Positions 60,538 to 63,609 of a stretch of 63,609 nucleotides of DNA are shown here, one piece after another. The DNA lies in assembly GCA_045641505.1 (NCBI GenBank), contig JAZUHB010000024.1, positions 1 to 63,609 on the forward strand, in the 5' to 3' direction. The position numbers were made by a program, and so were the translations under genes. The first letter of the stretch is position 1. Each line of letters starts with the position of its first letter. This DNA comes from JAZQNF01 sp045641505. Its GTDB lineage: Bacteria; Bacillota; Clostridia; Lachnospirales; Bianqueaceae. The notes below the pieces were generated by a model. It saw only the letters and a program-made list of their open reading frames with translations, did not search any database and was not told the DNA's origin.

Positions 60538-62814
60538 ATGAAAGGAATTACGGAAAGCCGCGCGAGTCTGCGGCGCGGGCTCTGCCTGCTGCTGGTGCTT
60601 TGCCTGGCGGCCGGGCTCATGGCCGGCTGCCATGGGAATCAGCCGCAGACCGTCCTGGGCGAGCATGTCCTCCGCGTCGGCACGGAGCGGCTGCCCGAAA
60701 GCCTCGATCCGCACGCGCTGCCGGATCCCGCCGCGGAGGCGGTGTTCTCCCTGCTTTCGATGGGTCTCGTCGACCTCACGGTCCGGGACAGCGCGACGGG
60801 CGAGTATCAGTTCGTCTACGAGATGGCCGATTCCGTCACCGACGTCACGGCGGAGCATCCGGAGGACCTCGCGCGCTTTTCGGTCACGCTGCCGGCGGGC
60901 TACGCGCCGGAGGACGTGGATCACGGCTATGTGTTCGAGATCCGGCTGAACGCGGACGCCTGCTGGGAGGACGGGACGCCGATCACGGCGGCCGATTACG
61001 TCGCCTCGATGAAGGCGCTCCTCGATCCTGAAATGAAGAATCCGGGCGCGGCCCCCTACTGTGCCGGTCTCGCGGCGCTGGCCGGCGCGAAGGAGTATTA
61101 TTCCTTCGAATACCGCGAAAAAGAAAACTACGTGAACGCCGCCTACCCGCTGACGGAGCTGGTGCTTTCCGAGGACGGGAGCTACGTCACGCCGGAGGGC
61201 TACCCGGTCTCCGTAGCGACCCAGGACGGGCTCCGCTTCCTGAACGGCTACAGCCTCCAGAACTTCGTCGAGTATTACGGTTACCTCTATTTCGACGTGC
61301 CTGCCTATGAGAAGCTGACCGCGCTCGCGGACGAGCGGGGCCGCGTGACGCTCACCCCCGAGACGCTCGAGCTCCTGCAGCAGACGGTCACGAAGTCCGC
61401 GGACTGGGGCGACACCCCGGAGGACGCGGCGGCCTACCTTTTCTATGTCGAGCCGGGTGAGCGCTTCGAGTTCGAACCGACCGTCGGTCTCTACCCGGTC
61501 GACGAGTTCTGCTTCCGCTACGTTACCCGCGATTATTGCGACATCCGTGCGTTCCTCGCGCTTTGCACCCGCTCCTTCCTGGTCCGGACGGAGCTCTACG
61601 AGGCCGGGCGCAGCTACAGCGAAAACGGCCTGTTCGTCACCGATTACGGCAGCTCCGCCGCAAAGTTCAGCTCCTGCGGCCCCTACCGGATCGAGAGCTG
61701 GAACGGGAATGAGCTGAAGCTGGTCCAGAACGAGCACTGGTACGGCTGGCTGGAGAACCAGGGCTACCTGGTCTCGACCGCCCGCTTCACCGTGGACGGC
61801 GTCTATCCGCAGCAGTTTGCCACGACCGGGCTGGAGCTCATCCGGATGGACGCGGAGGAGCAGCGGAAGGCCCTCGCGGACGGCACGGTCAACCTGATCA
61901 CATCCGCCGCGGACACGGGCAGTTCCTACGTCATTCCGAGCTCCCGCTCCTACAGCCTCTTCTTCAACACGAACCTTTCCGGGCTTCAGAAGGCCGACCG
62001 GAAGGCCGACCGGAACAGCGCCGTCCTTTCCGATGGGAACTTCCGCAAGGCGCTTTCCTTCTGCCTGGACCGGGACGCCATCGCGGCGCTCTCGGGCGGC
62101 GAGCCCGCGTATTTCCTTATGAGCGAGCTTCCGGTGAGCGCGGTCTATCCCGCGGAGGCGGACACTGCGGCCCTTTTTGCCGAAGCCCTCGCGTCTCTTT
62201 CCGCCGCGGGCCTGTACCGGCCGGGCGAGGAGATCCGGATCCGCCTGGCCGTGGGCAGCGGTCCCGTCGATGAAAAGACGGAAAAGCTGGCGGAGCTGCT
62301 CAGCCAAAACGTCAGTCAGGCGGCGCAGAAGGCGGGATTCGGCCCCGTCGTCTTCGTTCCCGTCGGGAACGTCGCGAACCGCTATCAGGCGGTCGCGGAG
62401 GGCAGCTACTCCCTGGGCCTCGCCTGCTGGGAGGGCGGCGTCCTCGACACCTACGGCTATCCGCGCTCTTACCTCGATCCCGGATATTACGGCACTCTTC
62501 CCGAGGCCGGCTGCTGGGATCCCGAGTCCGAGACTCTGACGCTTACGGTGAACGGCAGCGAGGAGACCATGAGCTTTGCCGATTGGTCCCGCGCGCTGAC
62601 CGGCTCCGGCCGCTACGCCGGCGCCTCCGGGGAGGTTCGGGGCGAGATCGCCGCGGCGCTCGAGCAGGCCTTCCTGCTCCGCTTCTACCGTGTTCCTCTG
62701 TGGACCGATTCCTTCACCCTTACGGCGGCGGACGGAGTCGTCCCCTATGCTGCGAGCTACAGTCCGATGTACGGCTACGGCGGCATCCGACTGCTTCGAT
62801 ACAATGATAACTGA
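60538..62814 (+). CDS. Family-5 solute-binding lipoprotein (peptide type)
   Basis: This 758-residue protein has a lipoprotein signal ending LMAGC (lipid on about Cys31). The family-5 binding domain starts LRVGTERLPESLDPHALPDPAAE, with the DACWEDGTPITAADYVASMKALLDP region and SSCGPYRIESWNGNELKLVQNEHW. It is longer than usual, like the OppA-like protein at 51351 to which it is distantly similar, and may feed the same transporter or another. It has its own promoter. A serS gene follows 15 bases later. Confidence 0.85.
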   Translation: MKGITESRASLRRGLCLLLVLCLAAGLMAGCHGNQPQTVLGEHVLRVGTERLPESLDPHALPDPAAEAVFSLLSMGLVDLTVRDSATGEYQFVYEMADSVTDVTAEHPEDLARFSVTLPAGYAPEDVDHGYVFEIRLNADACWEDGTPITAADYVASMKALLDPEMKNPGAAPYCAGLAALAGAKEYYSFEYREKENYVNAAYPLTELVLSEDGSYVTPEGYPVSVATQDGLRFLNGYSLQNFVEYYGYLYFDVPAYEKLTALADERGRVTLTPETLELLQQTVTKSADWGDTPEDAAAYLFYVEPGERFEFEPTVGLYPVDEFCFRYVTRDYCDIRAFLALCTRSFLVRTELYEAGRSYSENGLFVTDYGSSAAKFSSCGPYRIESWNGNELKLVQNEHWYGWLENQGYLVSTARFTVDGVYPQQFATTGLELIRMDAEEQRKALADGTVNLITSAADTGSSYVIPSSRSYSLFFNTNLSGLQKADRKADRNSAVLSDGNFRKALSFCLDRDAIAALSGGEPAYFLMSELPVSAVYPAEADTAALFAEALASLSAAGLYRPGEEIRIRLAVGSGPVDEKTEKLAELLSQNVSQAAQKAGFGPVVFVPVGNVANRYQAVAEGSYSLGLACWEGGVLDTYGYPRSYLDPGYYGTLPEAGCWDPESETLTLTVNGSEETMSFADWSRALTGSGRYAGASGEVRGEIAAALEQAFLLRFYRVPLWTDSFTLTAADGVVPYAASYSPMYGYGGIRLLRYNDN

Positions 62815-62829
62815 CAGGAGAAAAGTGAA

Positions 62830-63576
62830 ATGCTGGATCTGAAATTCATCCGTGAGAACCCCGAGACCGTCAAACAGAACATCCGCAACAAGTTCCAGGA
62901 TCAGAAGCTTCCGCTGGTGGACGAGGTGCTGGCCCTCGACGAGCAGTACCGCGCTTCCCAGAAGGAGGCCGACGACCTCCGCGCCTCCCGCAACAAGATC
63001 TCCAAGGAGATCGGCATGCTGATGGGCCAGGGCAGGAAGGAGGAGGCCGCCGCGAAGAAGGCGGAGGTCACCGCGAACTCCCAGCGTCTGGCGGAGCTCG
63101 AGACCCTCGAGACCGAGCTGTCCGAGAAGATCAGAAAGATCATGCTGACCATCCCCAACATCATCGACGCGAGCGTCCCGATCGGCAAGGACGATTCCGA
63201 GAACGTCGAGGTCGAGCGCTTCGGCGAGCCCCTGGTCCCGGATTTCGAGATCCCCTACCATACCCAGATCATGGAGAAGCTCGACGGCATCGACATGGAC
63301 GCCGCGGGCCGCGTCGCCGGCAACGGCTTCTACTACCTGAAGGGCGACATCGCCCGGCTGCATTCCGCCTGCCTGGCCTACGCCCGCGATTTCATGATCG
63401 ACAAGGGCTTCACCTATTTCATCCCGCCCTTCATGATCCACGGCAACGTGGTCGAGGGTGTCATGAGCCAGACCGACATGGACGCCATGATGTACAAGAT
63501 CGAGGGCGAGGACCTCTACCTGATCGGCACCAGCGAGCATTCCATGATCGGTAAGTTCATCGATCAGATCATCCCC
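62830..63576 (+). CDS. serS: Seryl-tRNA synthetase (3' part missing)
   Basis: This is the first 249 residues of SerRS, which charges tRNA-Ser with serine. It begins MLDLKFIRENPETVKQNI and includes the N-terminal coiled-coil arm that reaches the tRNA (about residues 30-100). The start of the class II catalytic core (GNGFYYLKGDIARL, motif-1 region, and GTSEHSMIGKF) follows. The frame then seems to end KSEATRS and stop at 63600, but those codons come from adapter-like sequence; the genomic gene is simply cut at the contig end. GACAGGAGAA precedes the ATG. Confidence 0.92.
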
Positions 63577-63609
63577 AAGTCGGAGGCCACGCGGTCTTAG
63601 GAAGACAAC
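63577..63609 (+). other. Sequencing-adapter contamination at the contig end
   Basis: The sequence from AAGTCGGAGGCC onward equals the 3' adapter used in MGI/BGI sequencing, as I remember it, with one mismatch (C at 63590 where the adapter has A). It creates a false stop in serS. Confidence 0.85.

Noticed and set aside
54958..63540. Two antisense frames of more than 1200 codons under the peptide transporter and serS
   Set aside because: No motifs or ribosome sites; they cover unrelated plus-strand genes.
63577..63600. Premature stop in seryl-tRNA synthetase as a true truncation
   Set aside because: The final codons coincide with adapter sequence, so the end is artificial.

Overview
The window looks like one complete contig from an uncultured, anaerobic, GC-rich member of the Clostridia (Firmicutes), probably gut-associated and close to Oscillospiraceae or Christensenellales. 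The support is strong AGGAGG ribosome sites, sigma-A type promoters with a recurrent 17-bp spacer, a perfect CIRCE operator before groESL, the Firmicutes resolvase RecU, the plsX-acp-rnc-smc-ftsY gene order, an MsmX/UgpC-type sugar-import ATPase, lipoprotein solute-binding proteins, a glycyl radical enzyme and a sodium-pumping decarboxylase. The last 33 bases match an MGI/BGI sequencing adapter from memory, so the apparent end of serS is an assembly artefact.

Layout. 1-3063: iron/polyamine-type ABC importer (permease fragment, ATPase, lipoprotein). 3076-4608: small membrane protein and a secreted-type MBL hydrolase. 4623-7331 (minus): calcium P-type ATPase. 7536-12647: membrane protein, YfhO-like protein, short-chain dehydrogenase, YitT-family protein. 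12809-13970: orphan sugar-ABC ATPase. 14438-22502: CdaR-like regulator, then ftsE-ftsX-M23 peptidase-ctpA-nth-M18 aminopeptidase-small membrane protein. 22552-23322 (minus): tRNA-Leu and an S1-domain protein. 23457-28750: acyltransferase with zinc ribbon, polA, coaE, recU. 28824-35427: plsX, an acyl-carrier-like gene lacking its serine, rnc, smc, ftsY. 35536-36318: RAYT-type transposase-like gene. 36473-39923: split sodium-translocating decarboxylase. 40000-41244 (minus): tmcAL. 41369-43459: CIRCE-regulated groESL. 43520-45418: metallo-beta-lactamase/PfkB kinase fusion. 45842-50960 (minus): azlC-azlD-phospholipase C-like-activase-glycyl radical enzyme operon. 51351-60420: an enlarged oligopeptide ABC transporter (oppABCDF-like) plus a small membrane protein. 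60538-62814: a second family-5 solute-binding lipoprotein. 62830-end: serS fragment.

How the parts work together. Most of the window is housekeeping: cell-wall hydrolysis control (FtsEX with an M23 hydrolase), phospholipid synthesis (PlsX, PlsC-like), chromosome maintenance (PolA, RecU, SMC), protein export and folding (FtsY, GroESL), and peptide or sugar import with sodium-coupled energy conservation. The places most worth a second look are the serine-less carrier protein, the five-gene operon joining a branched-chain amino acid exporter-like pair and a PI-PLC-like protein to an unassigned glycyl radical enzyme, the MBL-kinase fusion with an internal ribosome site, and the large insertions in nearly every component of the peptide transporter.
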